Part shown: piece by piece, positions 1 to 11,682 of the stretch | Numbering within the stretch: the stretch's first letter is position 1 | Layout of the letters: every line of letters starts with the position of its first letter | NCBI RefSeq assembly: GCF_024166365.1 | Contig: NC_064835.1 | Span: 62,724,607-62,788,606 of the forward strand | Direction of reading: 5' to 3' | DNA: 64,000 nucleotides | Origin: Elephas maximus indicus | Lineage: Eukaryota > Chordata > Mammalia > Proboscidea > Elephantidae | Notes under the pieces: model-generated | Seen by the model: only the letters and a program-made list of their open reading frames with translations | Told to the model about the DNA's origin: nothing | The model's database searches: none | Made by a program: the position numbers and the translations under genes

Positions 1-663
1 TAAGTTATGTATGTAAAAGTGACTCACCAAGGAGAGCCTGAGGCGTGAAAAGAGAAGAGGGCTAAGAAATAAACCAAGTAAGAAATGCGGGGCAGAAGAA
101 AAGCCCCTGAAGGAGATCCAGAAGTAGTGGGTTGAAGGAGAAGCAGGAGCAAAAGCAGGATAGAGTGAAGTTCCAGAGGCACAGAGTGGAGATGAGAGAG
201 TTTGGAGAAGGGAGTGGTTAACTACTGAACGCCAAAGAGAGTGAAAGTAAGATAAGGACTGCAGGAGGTCCTTGGGGTTTTGCAGTTATGAATGGAGAAG
301 TAGCTGGCATGGGAGATGGAGAGCCAGATTACAGTCGTTGGGGAGTGAATGGGGAAGTGAGAGAATGAAGAGTAGGAGAATAAATCCTCTTCAGGAAACC
401 TGGTGGAAAGGAGAACATGGTATAGGCTGATAGCAAGATGGGGTGGTTGTTTTCCCTGTTTTTACTGTAAGTGATTTGAGCATATATATATGATGAGAAG
501 AAAGAGCCAATGGATGACAGATGCAGGAACAAAGGAGGGGGTGGAACCCTGGATTTTCCAAGGTAGACAGAGAGAAATTAAGCCCCCAGGAACACCTCCT
601 CCTCTGAGATGAGAAAAACGCAGGTAGAGATTGGTATATATGTTGGGGCAAGAAAGCTGAGGG
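1..663. other. Unassigned purine-rich intergenic DNA
   Basis: The + strand is rich in A and G. No open frame looks coding and I recognise no repeat family. It ends where antisense L1 sequence begins. Confidence 0.4.
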
Positions 664-1147
664 TGGATATTCATGTACAAGTTTTGTATGGACTTCTGTT
701 TTCGTTTATCCTGGGTATGTACCTAGGAGTAGAATTGCTGGGTCATATGATAACTCCATGTTTAACATTTTGAGGAATTGCCAAATTGTTTTCCAAAGCA
801 GCCGCACCATTTTACATTCCCATCAGCAATATGTGAGTGTTCCAATGTCTCCACATCCTCACTAACTCTTTTTATTATTTGTCTTTTGATTATAACCATC
901 TCAGTAGGCGTTAAGTGGTATCTCATTGTCATTTTGATAGATTGAAAATCACTTTCCTAATGGCTAAAGACTTTGAGTATCTTTTCATGTGTTTATTGGC
1001 CTTTCGTATATCTTCTTTGGAGAAAATATCTATTCATTTCTATTGCTGAGCTGTAAGAGTTCTTTTTATCTTCTGAATACTAGTCCACTATCAGATACAT
1101 GATTTGCAAATATTTTCTCCCATTATATGGCTTGTCTTTTTACTTTC
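664..1147 (-). mobile_element. Old L1, antisense, first segment (ORF2 C-terminal region)
   Basis: The reverse strand carries degraded L1 ORF2 C-terminal sequence. The + strand shows typical antisense-L1 phrases such as TAGGAGTAGAATTGCTGGGT and TGCAAATATTTTCTCCCATT. The element stops at a TTTTACTTTC motif (about 1137-1146) and resumes near 3213 at a similar TTTTCATTTTC motif. The two pieces are therefore one element split by about 2 kb of later insertions. It has no intact frame. Confidence 0.8.
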
Positions 1148-2487
1148 TTTTTTTTTTTCAATAATTTATTTTATTTTTTGTTGTTATTGAAAATATACAC
1201 AACAGAACATACACCAATCCAACCATTTCTACATGTACAATTCAGTGACATTAATTACATTCTTCAAGTTGTGCAGCCATTCTCGCTCTGCTTTTTTGAG
1301 TTGTTACTCTCCCATTAACATAAAATCACTGCCCCTAAGTTTTCTATCTAATCTTTTGAATTGTTGTTGCCAATTGATCCCATATAGATAGAGGTTAAAA
1401 GAGCAGAATGCGCAAGGCAGACATTGTTTACTAATTAAGCTAAACTACATTGTAAAGAAAAAAAAATTTTTTTTCTTTATTGTTGGGTTTAAAGAAGACT
1501 TCAGGGGATATCATGGATTGGATTGTGTCCTCTCAAAATATCTGTCTACTTGGCTAGGCCATGATTCCCAGTATTGTGTGATTGTCCACCATTTTGTCTT
1601 CTGATGTGATTTTCCTATGTGTTGTAAATCCTACCTCTATGTCAATAAGGCAGGATTAGAGGCAATTATGTTAGTGAGGCAGGACTCAATCTACAATATT
1701 AAGTTGTGTCTTAAGTCAATCTCTTTTAAGATATGAAAGAGAGAAGTGAGCAAAGAGACAGGGGAACCTCATACCTCCAAGAAACCAGAGCCAGGAGAAT
1801 AGCGCGTCCTTTGGACCTGGGGTCCCTGTGCTGCGAAGCTCCTCAGCCGGGAAATATTGATGACAAGGACCTTACCCCAGAGCCGACAGATAGACAAAGC
1901 TTTCCCCAGGAACTGGCACCCTGAATTTGGACCTCTAGCCTCCTAGACTGTGAGAGAATAAATTTCTCTTTGTTAAAGCCACCTACTTGTGGTATACCTG
2001 TTACAGAAGCACTAGATAACTAAGGCAGGGGATATTTTTAGTTTAAGATTTAAAGATTATCTCAGGGCAATGGTTTTGGGGGTTCATCCAGCCTCCATGG
2101 CTCCAGAAAGTCTGGACTCCACAAGAATTTTAAATTCTGTTCCTTATTTTTCCTTTTGATCAGGATTCTTCTATAGAATCTTTGGTTAAAGTGTTCATTA
2201 ATGGTAGCTGGGCACCATCTAGTTCTTCTAATCTCATGGCAAAAGAGGCAGTTCCTCATGGAGGCAATTAGTCCCACATTCCGTTTCCTTCTCCTATTCC
2301 TGACTCTCCTTCTTTGCCAGTTGCTTCAGGAGAATAAAGACCAATTGTAACTTGGATGGCTGTTTCCAAGCTTTTAAGACTCCCGTCATTACACAATGAA
2401 CTAGGAAGTAGAACAGAAGCACTAAACATGATATTAGGCCAATTAACTGGTATGTCCCATGAAACCATAATCCTAAACCTCTGTCTT
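1148..2487 (-). mobile_element. Lineage-specific L1 3'-end element, antisense, split by an LTR
   Basis: It begins with a T-run (the poly-A tail of a minus-strand insertion), then the phrase ACATGTACAATTCAGTGACA. The same repeat recurs at 8770-9440 and 28764-29430 (minus) and at 25620-26150 (plus, ending in a poly-A stretch). An LTR (1509-2027) interrupts it and the sequence resumes directly at 2033. Putting it among L1 3' ends rests on matching pieces around 2370-2480 and 6700-6830, the latter next to L1 ORF2. A consensus search would settle the name. Confidence 0.65.
1509..2027 (+). mobile_element. Solo LTR, MaLR-like, 5-bp TSD GGGGA
   Basis: A 519-bp block starts TATCATGGATTGG and ends AAGGCA. 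It is flanked by the direct repeat GGGGA (1504-1508 and 2028-2032). Near its 3' end is an AATAAA signal within GAGAATAAATTTCTCTTTG. Related copies lie at 4530-5031 (minus), 44941-45436 (plus) and 53482-53896 (plus). A 5-bp TSD and this length suit an ERVL-MaLR solo LTR. No internal retroviral sequence is attached. The family name is inference. Confidence 0.65.
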
Positions 2488-2619
2488 ATGCTGAGTTCTC
2501 TAGAGAAGCAAAACCAGTGAAGTGTGTATATATATGTGTGTATGTATATATATGTACGTATGTATAAAAAAAATTTTTTTTAATGTATATGTATATATAT
2601 ATGTATTTTTTATGTATAC

Positions 2620-2670
<51 letters not shown>

Positions 2671-3110
2671 AAGGAAATGGCTCATGTGGTAGAGGCTGGA
2701 AAGCCCCAAGTCCACGGGTCAGGCTGAAGGCTAAAGGCTTCTCCTGATTCACATAGCTGTAGGTGCTAACGAAACCAAGATTAGCAGGTCAGATGGTAGG
2801 CTGCTGGCTGAAGTCCCAAGAACCAGAGGTCAGATGATGATAAGCCAGATGCAGGATCCAGAGCGAGCAAAACCCAGCAAGCTTTGCCAGAAAGTCCATA
2901 TATATTGGATGCAGGCCACACCCCTAAGGAAACTCCCTTTCAACTGATTGGCAGCTCATAGCAGATCTCATCATGGAGGTGATTATACTATACCAGATGT
3001 CATCAGGTTGGTAATTACAGCATTACATAACTGCTAAACTACATCATAACTGTCAAACCACTTAGAATCATAGCCCAGCCCAGTTAACATGCAGCCTTAA
3101 CGATCACAGC
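2488..3110. mobile_element. LTR-like interspersed repeat with internal microsatellite
   Basis: It opens with GAGTTCTCTAGAGAAGC, runs into a long TA/TG microsatellite, and ends near CCCAGCCCAGTTAACATGC. This layout is common for mammalian LTR-type repeats, but I cannot assign the family. Open frames across it come from the TA/TG repeat and are not genes. Confidence 0.45.
2524..2668. repeat. (TA/TG)n microsatellite
   Basis: Alternating TG and TA dinucleotides cover about 145 bp, with an uninterrupted TA run around 2627-2667. It lies inside the LTR-like repeat and is likely length-polymorphic. Confidence 0.9.
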
Positions 3111-3212
3111 CTCCAAATCAAGAATCCAAACTACGAGGTGTTTGGTTGTATGTCAGCAACTTCAGCAGCTGCTCTTTTTGTTGTTGTTGTAAAAATATAT
3201 ATCACACGACAT

Positions 3213-4017
3213 CTTTTCATTTTCTTGATAGTGTCCTTTGAAATACAAAAGTTTTAAATTTAATGAAGTCTGATAAATTAATTTTTTTTCATTTGTCACT
3301 GTGCTTTTGGCCTGAAATCTAAGAAGGCTTTGCTTAGGCCTTCTTATGTTTTGTTTTAAGGCTTTGCTTAGGCCTCCTATGTTTTGTTCTAAGAGCTTTA
3401 TAGTTTTAGCTCTCACATTTAGGTCTATGATCCATTTTGAGTTCATTTTTGTGTATGGTGTCAAGGAAGAGTGCAACTTAGTTCTTTTGCACATGGATAT
3501 CCAGTTGTCCCAGCACAATTATCGAAAAGACTATTCTTTCTCTCACTGATTTGTCTTGGCGCTTTTGTCAAAAATTAATTGACCGTCAATGTATGGGTTT
3601 ATTTCTGGACTCTCAGTTCTATTGCATTGATCTTTATGTCTATCCTTATGCCAGTACAACATTGTCTTGATTTGTAGTAAATTTTGAAATCAGGAAATGT
3701 GAGTTCTCCAACTTTGTTCGTCTTTTTCGAGATTGTTTTGGCTATTTTTCATCCCTAGCTTTTCCATATGGATTTTAGGATCAGCTTGCCAATTTCTGCA
3801 AAAAAGGCAGTTGAGATTTTGATAGGGAATAGGTTGAAGCTGTAGATCAATTTGAGGAGTATTGCCATCTTAACAATATTAAGTCTTCTGATCATGAACA
3901 TGGGGTATCTTTCAATTTGTTTAGGTTTTTTTGTTTCTTTCAACAACGCTTTATAGTTCTCAATGTACAAGTCTTACATGTTTTTTGTTAAATTTATTTC
4001 TAAGTATTTTGTTCTTT
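3213..4017 (-). mobile_element. Old L1, antisense, second segment
   Basis: This continues the L1 broken at 1147: the join TTTTCATTTTCTTGATAG picks up the expected antisense L1 order. The minus strand encodes decayed ORF2 C-terminal pieces. The next L1 interrupts it after GTATTTTGTTCTTTTTT at about 4017. Confidence 0.75.
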
Positions 4018-6061
4018 TTTAAATGTATTTTAGATGAAGGTTTACCGAGCAAACAAGTTTCTCATTAAACAATTATTGTGTTTTGACATTGGTTGCCAAC
4101 TCCATGACATGTCAAAACTCTCCCCTTCTTGGCCTTGGGTTCCACATTACCAGCTTTCCTATCCTCTCCTGCCTTCTCATTCTTGCCCCTGGGCTGGTGT
4201 GGTCATTTAGTCCCATTTTGTTTTATGGGCCTGTCTAACATTAGGCTGATGGGTGAGTCTCAGAAGTGACTCCAGTACTGAATTAAAAGTATGTCTAGGG
4301 GCCATACTCTCAGAGTTTCTCCAGTCTCTGTCAGACCAGTAAGTCTGGCCGTTTTTTGTGAGTTTAATTTTGTTCTACATTTTTCTCCAGCTTTGTCTGG
4401 GACCCTCTATTATAATCCCTGTCAGCAGTCAGTAGTGGTAGCCAGCTGCCATCTAGTTGTTCTGGACTCAGTCTGGTGGAGGCTGTGGTAGTTGCAGTCC
4501 ATTAGTCCTTTGGACTAATCTTTCCCTTGTGTCAGTTGTTCAGTGCTGCTGTAACAGAAATACCACAAGCATATGGCTTTAACCAACAGAAGTTTATTCC
4601 TTCATAGTCTAGGAGTTTACAAGTCCACAGGCAGGGAGTCAGCTCCTGGGGAAAGTTATCTCTGTTAGCTCTGAAGGAAGGTCATTGTCATCAATCTTCC
4701 CCGGAACAGGAGCTTCTCCAGGCAGCAACTCTCGGTCCAAAGGACACACTCTACTTCCAGCACTGCTTTCTTTGTGGTATGAGGTCCCCGTCTCTCTGCT
4801 TGCTTCTCTCTTTTATATCACAAAAAAGATTGGCTGAAGATGCTATCCAATCTTGTAGATCTTATCAATATATCTGCTGCTATCCATCTTATTAACATCA
4901 TAGCGATAGAATTTGTAACATATAGGGAAATCACATCAGATGACAAAATGGTGGACAATCATACAATATTGGGAATCATGCCATAGCCAAGTGGACAGAT
5001 ATTTTGGGGGAACACAATTCAACCCATGACACCTTGTGTCTTCAGTTTTCCTCTTTCCCTCTTGCTCCAGATAGGGTGAGACCAAAGGAGTGTCTTAGAT
5101 GATCATTCACAGGCTTTTAAGACCACAGGTGCTACTCAGCAAAGTAGAATCTGGAACATTTTCTTTATAAACTATGTTATGCCAATTGAGCTAGACGTTC
5201 CTGGAGACCGTGATCCCCAGAGCCCTCAGCCCAGTAATTTGGTCCCTCAGGGAGTTTGGATGTGTCTATGGAGCGTCAGCGACTTTGCTTTGGACAAGTT
5301 GTGCTGGCTTCCCGAATATTATGTACTCTCTTTCCCCTCACCAAAGTTACCGCTTATCTATTTTCTAGTTAGTGTTTTTCTCTTCCACTGCTCCCCATCT
5401 CTTAACCATCAAAGATTGTTTCTTTTTTGTGTGTAAGTCTTTTCATGAGTTTTTGTAATAGTGGTCTCATATAGTATTTGTCCTTTTGTGATTGACTTAT
5501 TTCACTCAGCATAATGTCCTTCAGATTCGTCCATGTGGTGAAATGCTTTGAAGATTCGTCATTGTTCCTAATCATTGTGTAGTATTCTATTGTGTATGTA
5601 TACCATAGTTTATCCATTTATCTTTTGATGGGCACCAAGGTTGTGTCTATCTCTCTGCTACTGTGAACAGTGGTGCAATGAACATGTGTGTGCATATGTC
5701 TACTCATGTGTTGGCTCTTATTTCTCTAGGACGTATTCCTAGGAGTGGGATTGCTGGATCATATGGTATTTCTATTTCTAGTTTTTTTAAGGAAGCACCA
5801 TATTGTTTTCCAAAATAGTTGTATCATTTTGCATTCCCACCAGCAGTGCATAAGAGCTCCAATCTCCCCACAGCCTCTCCAACATTTGTTATTTTCTGTT
5901 TTTTTGATTGGTGCCAGTGATGTTGTGTGATGGTATGCCATTGTGGTTTTGATCTGTGTTTCTCTAGTGGCTAGTTATGGAGAGCTTTTCCTCATGTACC
6001 TGTTAGCTGCATGAATGTCTTCTTTGGTGAAGTCTCTGTTCATATCCTTTGCCCATTTTTT
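4018..6061 (-). mobile_element. L1, antisense: 3' UTR plus ORF2 C-terminus
   Basis: About 4018-5400 matches the 3' UTR style seen again at 6062-7060, for example around GTTTACCGAGCAAACAAG and the GGGTGAGACCAAAGG region. An LTR (4530-5031) interrupts it. From 5617 down to 5402 the minus strand encodes the L1 ORF2 C-terminus (HFTTWTNLKDIMLSEIS), with earlier ORF2 pieces up to about 6060. It is 5' truncated where the next L1 lies. Frameshifts and stops make it inactive. Confidence 0.8.
4530..5031 (-). mobile_element. Solo LTR, MaLR-like, antisense, 5-bp TSD CCTTG
   Basis: This 502-bp block reads TGTCAG...CATGACA on the + strand. CCTTG flanks it at 4525-4529 and 5032-5036. It is the reverse complement of the LTR at 1509-2027 (shared GCCATAGCCAAGTGGACAGA and TGACAAAATGGTGGACAATC on this strand). 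It interrupts the L1 3' UTR, so it inserted after that L1. Confidence 0.75.
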
Positions 6062-7526
6062 TTTTTTAATAATTTTTATTGTGCTTTAAGTGAAAGTTTA
6101 CAAATCAAGTCAGTCTCTCACACAAAAACCCATATACACCTTGATACACACTCCCAATTACTCTTCTCCTAATGAGACAGCCTGCTCTCTCCCTCCACTC
6201 TCTCTTTTCATGTCCTTTTCACCAGCTTCTAACCCCCTCCACCCTCTCATCTCCCCTCCAGGCAGGAGATGCCAACATAGTCTCAAGTGCCCACCTGATC
6301 CAAGAAGCTCACTCCTCACCAGCATCCCTCTCCAGCCCATTGTCCAGTCCAATCCATGTCTGAAGAGTTGGCTTTGGGAATGGTTCCTGTCCTGGGCCAA
6401 CAGAAGGTCTGGGGGCCATGACCACCGGGGTCCTTATAGTCTCAGTCAGACCATTAAGTCTGGTCTTATGAGAATTTGGGGTCTGCATTCCACTGCTCTT
6501 CTGCTCCCTCAGGGGTTCTCTGTTGTGTTCCCTGTCAGGGCAGTCATCGGTTGTAGCTGGGCCCCATCTAGTTCTTCTGGTCTCAGGATGATGTAGTCTC
6601 TGGTTTATGTGTCCCTTTCTGTCTCTTGGGCTCATAATTGCCTTGTGTCCTTGGTGTTCTTCATTCTCCTTTGATCCAGGTGGGTTGAGACCAATTGATT
6701 CATCTTAGATGGCTGCTTGCTAGCGTTTAAGATCCCAGACGCCACTCGTCAAAGTGGGATGCAGAATGTTTTCTTAATAGATTTTGTTATGCCAATTAAC
6801 TTAGCTGTCCCCTGAAACCATGGTCCCCAGACCCCTGCCCCTGCTACGCTGGCCTTCGAAGCATTCAGTTTATTCAGGAAACTTCTCTGCTTTTGGTTTA
6901 GTCCAATTGTGCTGACCTCCCCTGTACTGTGTGCTGTCTTTCCCTTCACCTAAAGTAGTTCTTATCTAGTATCTAATGAGTGAATACCCCTCTCCCACCC
7001 CCCTTCCCTCCCACCTCTCATAACCACAAAAGAATGTTTCCTTCTCATTTTAAACTATTTCTCAAGTTCTTATAATAGTGGTCTTATACAATATTTGTCC
7101 TTTTGCAACTGACTAATTTCACTCAGCATAATGCTTTCCAGGTTCCTCCATGTTATGAAATGTTTCACAGATTCCTCACTGTTCTTTATCGATGCGTAGT
7201 ATTCCATTGTGTGAATATGCCATAATTTATTTATCCATTCATCCGTTGATGGCACCTTGGTTGCTTCCATCTTTTGGCTATTGTAAACAGTGCTGCAACA
7301 AACATGGGTGTGCATATATCTGTTCGTGTAAAGGCTTTTATTTCTCTAGGATATATTCCAAGGAGTGGGATTGCTGGATCATATGGTAGTTCTATTTCTA
7401 GCTTTTTAAAATATAAATTTAAGGAAGCGCCAGATCGATTTCCAAAGTGGTTGTACCATTTTACATTCCCACCAGCAGTGTAGAAGTGTTCCAATCTCTC
7501 CACAGCCTCTCCAACATTTATTATTT

Positions 7527-7585
7527 TGTGTTTTTTGGATTAATGCCATCCTTCCAAGAAGGATGGCATTAATCCAAAAAACACA
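7527..7585. repeat. Perfect 28-bp inverted repeat with 3-nt loop
   Basis: Arm 7527-7554 is the exact reverse complement of arm 7558-7585, with CAA (7555-7557) between them. The right arm, plus an (AC)n/(A)n/(T)n run, sits where related L1s go straight on to TTGGAATGAGATG. It therefore looks like an extra fold-back copy, not part of the L1. Confidence 0.95.
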
Positions 7586-8769
7586 CACACAAAAAAATTT
7601 TTTTTCTTTTCTTGGAATGAGATGAAATCTCATTGTAGTTTTGATTTGCACTTCTCTAATGGCTAATGATCATGGACATTTCCTCATATATCTGTTAGCC
7701 ACCTGAATGTCTTCTTTAGTGAAGTATCTATTCATATCTTTTGCCCATTTTTTAATTGGGTTATTTGTCTTTTTGCAGTTGAGTTTTTGCAGGATCATAT
7801 AGATTTTAGAGATCAGGTGCTGATCAGAAATGTCATAGCTAAAAACTTTTTCCCAGTCTGTAGGTAGTCTTTTTACTCTTTTGGTGAAGTCTTTGGATGA
7901 GCATAGGTGTTTGATTTTTTTTGGAGTTCCCAGTTATCTAGTTTTTCTTCTACATTCTTTATAATGTTTTGTATACTGTTTATACCATGTATTAGGACTC
8001 CTAACATTGTCCCTATTTTTTCTTCCATGATCTTTATTGTTTTAGATTTTATATTTAGGTCTTTGATCCATTTTGAGTTAGTTTTTGTGCATGGAGTGAG
8101 GTATGGGTCTTGTTTCATTTTTTTGCAGATGGATATCCAGTTCTGCCAGCCCCATTTGTTAAAAAGACTGTCTTTTCCCCATTTAACTGTTTTGGGGCCT
8201 TTGTCAAACATCAACTGCTCATATGTGAATGGATTTATGTCTGGATTCTCAATTCTGTTCCATTGGTCCATGCATCTATTATTGTACCAGTACCAGGCTG
8301 TTTTGACTACTGTGGCGGTATAATAGGTTCTAAAATCAGGTAAAGTAAGGCCTCCCACTTTGTTCTTCTTTTTCAGTAATGCCTTATTTATCCGGGGCCT
8401 CTTTCCCTTCCATATGAAGTTGGTGATTTGTTTCTCCATCTCATTAAAGAATGTCTTTGGGATTTGGATCGGAATCGCATTAAATGTATAGATCGCTTTT
8501 GGTAGAACAGGCATTTTTATAATGTTAAGTCTTCCTATCCACGAGCAAGGTATGTTCTTCCACTTATGTAAGTCTCTTTTGGTTTCTTGCAGAAGTGTGT
8601 TGTAGTTTTCTTTGTATAAGTCTTTTACACATCTGGTAAGATTTATTCCTAAGTATTTTATCTTCTTGGGGGCTACTGTAAATGGCATTGATTTGGTGAT
8701 TTCCTCTTCAATGTTCTTTTTGTTGGTGTAGAGGATAGATCTAGTAGTTTTTTAGTGGCTTCCTTAGGA

Positions 8770-9440
8770 TTTTTTTATTTTATAATTTATGTTATTTTTG
8801 TTGAGCATATACGCAGCAGAACACATACCAATTCAGTAATTTCTATATGTACAATTCAGTGACATTGATTACATTCTTTGTGTTGTACAACTGTTCCCAT
8901 CCACCTTTTCCAAGTTGTTCCTCCCCCATCAGCATAAACTCAGTGCTCCCTAGGCTTCCAATCTAATCTTTGGAGCTACTGTTGTCAATCTGATTCCATA
9001 TAGATAGATCTTAAAAGAGCACAATATTCAAGGCAGGCATTCTTTACTAGTTAAGCTAAACTATTATTTGGTTTTAAGAAGACTTCCAGGGATAATTTTG
9101 GTTTAATGTTTAAGGTTTAAAGATTATCTCAGGGAAATAGTTTCACGGTTTCATACAGCCTCTGTGACTTCAGAAATTCTGGATTCCATGAGAATTTCAA
9201 ATTTTGTTCCATATTTCCCCTTTTTGATCAGGGTTTTTCTGTAAAATCTTTATTCAAAATATTCAGTAGTGGCAGGCTGGCACCATTAGATTCTCCTGGT
9301 CTCATGGCAAAGCAGCAAGTTGCTAATGGAGACAATTAGCTCCACATTCCATTTTCTCCTCCTATTCCTGACTCTCCTTCCTTTATTGATCCAGGCAAAT
9401 AAGAGACCATCTTGGATGGCCGCTTGCAAGCTTCTAAGAT
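8770..9440 (-). mobile_element. L1 3'-end-like element inserted in L1, antisense
   Basis: It shares its layout with 1148-2487: TATATGTACAATTCAGTGAC, then AGATTATCTCAGGGAAATAG, then a CTTGGATGGCCGCTTGCAAG end. Similar T-rich sequence flanks it (CTTAGGATTTTTTTA on the left, CTAAGATTTTTTTTTA on the right), as expected for target-primed insertion into the L1 at 6062-9650. Confidence 0.65.
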
Positions 9441-9689
9441 TTTTTTTTAATATACAAAATCACGTCATCTGCAGATATAGTTTTATGTCTTCATTTCCAA
9501 ACTCGATGCCTTTTGTTTCACTTTGTAGCCTAATTGTCCAGGCTAGGACCTGCAGCACAGTACTGAGCATAAGTGGAGACAGGACATCCTGGTTTTGTTC
9601 CTAATCTTAGTGGTATACCTTGATTCTTTATGGGGTGACTGACTATTGTTTGCAAAGATGTTGATTTTTCAGAAAACAACCTGTAGGTT

Positions 9690-10400
9690 TAACACATCCA
9701 AACAAAACTAAAGCTTGTGCAGATAAATACACAGGTGAAAGTAGTTATAAAATGTTTGAAAAAAAAAAGTGAAGATTTGCTTTTCCATTATAATAAAACA
9801 TTTTAAAATGTGACAATAGCTAAAACAGAATGGCACTGGCAGAGTCATGGTTCTCAATGGAATACAATGCAATGTCCAGACTGCCTACACTATACATAAG
9901 AACTTATGTGATAAAGGAAGATTCACAAATACAAAGAACAAAGGGCCAGATTTATGCAATAAGTATTGGGAAACTTGGGTAGCTGTTGGAGGTGTTAGTG
10001 TTCACCTCAAACCATTCACCAGAATAGTTTCAGAAGGATTCAGAGGGGAGGGAAAAACAAACAAAAGGCCAAACAACTGAAAAACTAGAAAAAAATATAA
10101 GTGAATATTACTGGATCTGTAAGTTTGGAAGAACATAAGCTAAAGCGCAATGGAAGAAGTCAAAAAACATATTGGCAATAAATACAACTATAAAATATAA
10201 AAAGTTCTACTATTTTAATATAAAAGGGTTAATGGAAATTAATAAGAAATTAAGGCTTCAAAGAAAAATGGACATAGAAAAATGCTTTACTAAAAGAAGA
10301 AATACAGATGACTAATAACTGAAAAAATGCTCCATCTCACTGGCAATGGAAAAATGCCAATGAAGCATGTACGACATTTTGCCTTCAGTAAAGATTTCTA
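9690..10400 (+). mobile_element. Probable old L1 fragment, sense
   Basis: Decayed A-rich sequence holds phrases like those of L1 ORF2 in the sense direction (TGGCACTGGCAGAGTCATGG at about 9832; CTCCATCTCACTGGCAATGG at about 10330). It has no useful frame. Assignment is tentative; it could be another old LINE. Confidence 0.4.
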
Positions 10401-10434
10401 AGATGATAATACTCTTTACTGCTTAGGGTGTGTT

Positions 10435-10605
10435 GAGATAGTTCTCACACTAACCCTGTGAGGTAAGGGCCTAAGGTCCTATTGTTAGGTCCATTTTATA
10501 GATGTATAAACTGGAACTCAAGAGGGGTTCAATAATTTGCTCAAGTTCGTACAGCTAGTAAGTGGTGGCACCAGGGTTTGAACCCCTGGTTGTATGTCTC
10601 TGCTA
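10435..10605 (-). mobile_element. MIR SINE, antisense
   Basis: The order ATTTTATAGATGTATAAACT, TTTGCTCAAG, ACAGCTAGTAAGTGG, CAGGGTTTGAACCC is a MIR read on the complementary strand. Confidence 0.8.
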
Positions 10606-11294
10606 TAGTGAGGGACCTAGAAAACAGTGCCAGGAAAGACTGAAAGACAGGGAAGAGCCAGACAAACATATCTGAAGTGTCTATGAGGAAGAGCAACTGA
10701 GCTTATATGGTATTGCAGAGGGAAGCATCGTGTGGAAATTAAGCAAAGGCAATCTTTGAAAGCAAGAACTGCCCCTAACAGACTGGAGCAGCCAGAAAGG
10801 CAGTGAGCACACTCAGTCAGCCGTGGGGAGGCAGAAGCAGCTGATGCTTTCCGGGAGTCCTCACTTCTAACCCTCACCGCAGGCTGCAGGGGGCGTTGGG
10901 GTGGGGGGTGCGCTCATTTTATAGGGACGGAAACGCACCTCTAGGTGGCTAAGATACCAGTGTCTGTGGAGTTTCTGCTCTTTCTCGACCTCAGAGGAGA
11001 GAGGAAAGCTGAGGATCACCAAGCTCCTTTTTTAAAACAAAAAGTCCCTGCCGTTTCCTCCTAGAGTCAAGTGACCCGGGCCTCAGGGCAGCTTCGTCTT
11101 GGCTTCGCGGCCCTCCCGACAGCCGCAATACACGCCAGCAGGAAGCCCGAGCTTGCCAAACTGCGCTGGCAGGCGGGGCAGGGGGAAGGAGAGCCGAGGC
11201 GGAGGAGCCCATCTTCCACCTCCCAGCCGGGCCCCCAGCACCTTGCTCCTGTGGCTTTCGCAGAGGCGGGTCTCTGGTTTGCCTTGTAGGGCCC
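10606..11294. other. Intergenic unique DNA
   Basis: I see no gene or clear repeat. GC content rises around 11060-11290. A weak CTCF-like match (GCTGCAGGGGGCGT) sits at 10883-10896. Confidence 0.4.
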
Positions 11295-11367
11295 TGCTTC
11301 TCTAAGTGTGGGACCTGGACCTGCAGCATTAGCATCACCTGGGAACTTGTTTTTAGGTTCCGCGCCC

Positions 11368-11536
11368 TGGATTCTGACTCATGTGACAGAGTCAAACTGC
11401 CCCGTAGGCTTTCCGAAGGCTGTAATCTTTACGTAAGCATATTACCAGGTCTTGTCTCCTGCGTAGCCGCTGGGTGGGTTCGAATTGCCAACATTTTGGT
11501 TAGCAGCCAAGCACAACCATTGTGCCACCAGGGCTC
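11368..11536 (-). mobile_element. AfroSINE, antisense, full form
   Basis: Reverse-strand SINE: the tail end is near 11368 and the tRNA-like head ends at 11536 with CCACCAGGGCTC. The B-box-like GGTTCGAATTGCC is at about 11478. It keeps the middle segment that the deleted subfamily lacks. Confidence 0.8.
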
Positions 11537-11579
11537 AGGAACCCGTTAGAAACTCAGATTCTAGGGCCCCACCCCAGAC

Positions 11580-11682
11580 CTTGTTGTTGTTAGTTGCCTT
11601 TGAGTCATTCCCATTCAAGGAGTCCCCAGGTGGGCAGAGTAGAACTGCCCCATGGGGTTTTCAAGGTTGTGACCTTTCTACT
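11580..11682 (-). mobile_element. Truncated AfroSINE tail, antisense
   Basis: Starts TTGTTGTTGTTAGTTGCC, the complement of the GGCAACTAACAACAAC end shared with RTE, and breaks off after GTTGTGACCTTT. About 100 bp remain. Confidence 0.7.

Larger units (their letters stand above)
6062..9650 (-). mobile_element. L1, antisense, longest ORF2 remnant upstream of the gene
   Basis: The 3' UTR spans about 6062-7060. Going up the minus strand, ORF2 runs from its C-terminus (7315-7070) through the [15 protein letters not shown] region (about 7650-7400) to a 271-codon open stretch (8688-7873) with L1 features such as KYLGINLTR, SWIGRLNIIKM and FIWKGKRPR. A separate repeat (8770-9440) interrupts it, and it resumes at 9441-9650 with the L1 region above ORF2's C-terminal third. 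A 28-bp palindrome lies at 7527-7585. The protein is broken, so the element is dead. Confidence 0.85.

Noticed and set aside
2500..2715. Minus-strand frame rich in Tyr-Ile-Tyr
   Set aside because: Translation of a TA/TG microsatellite.
7873..8688. 271-codon minus-strand frame as a host gene
   Set aside because: It is the C-terminal part of L1 ORF2 within a longer antisense L1, broken up on both sides.
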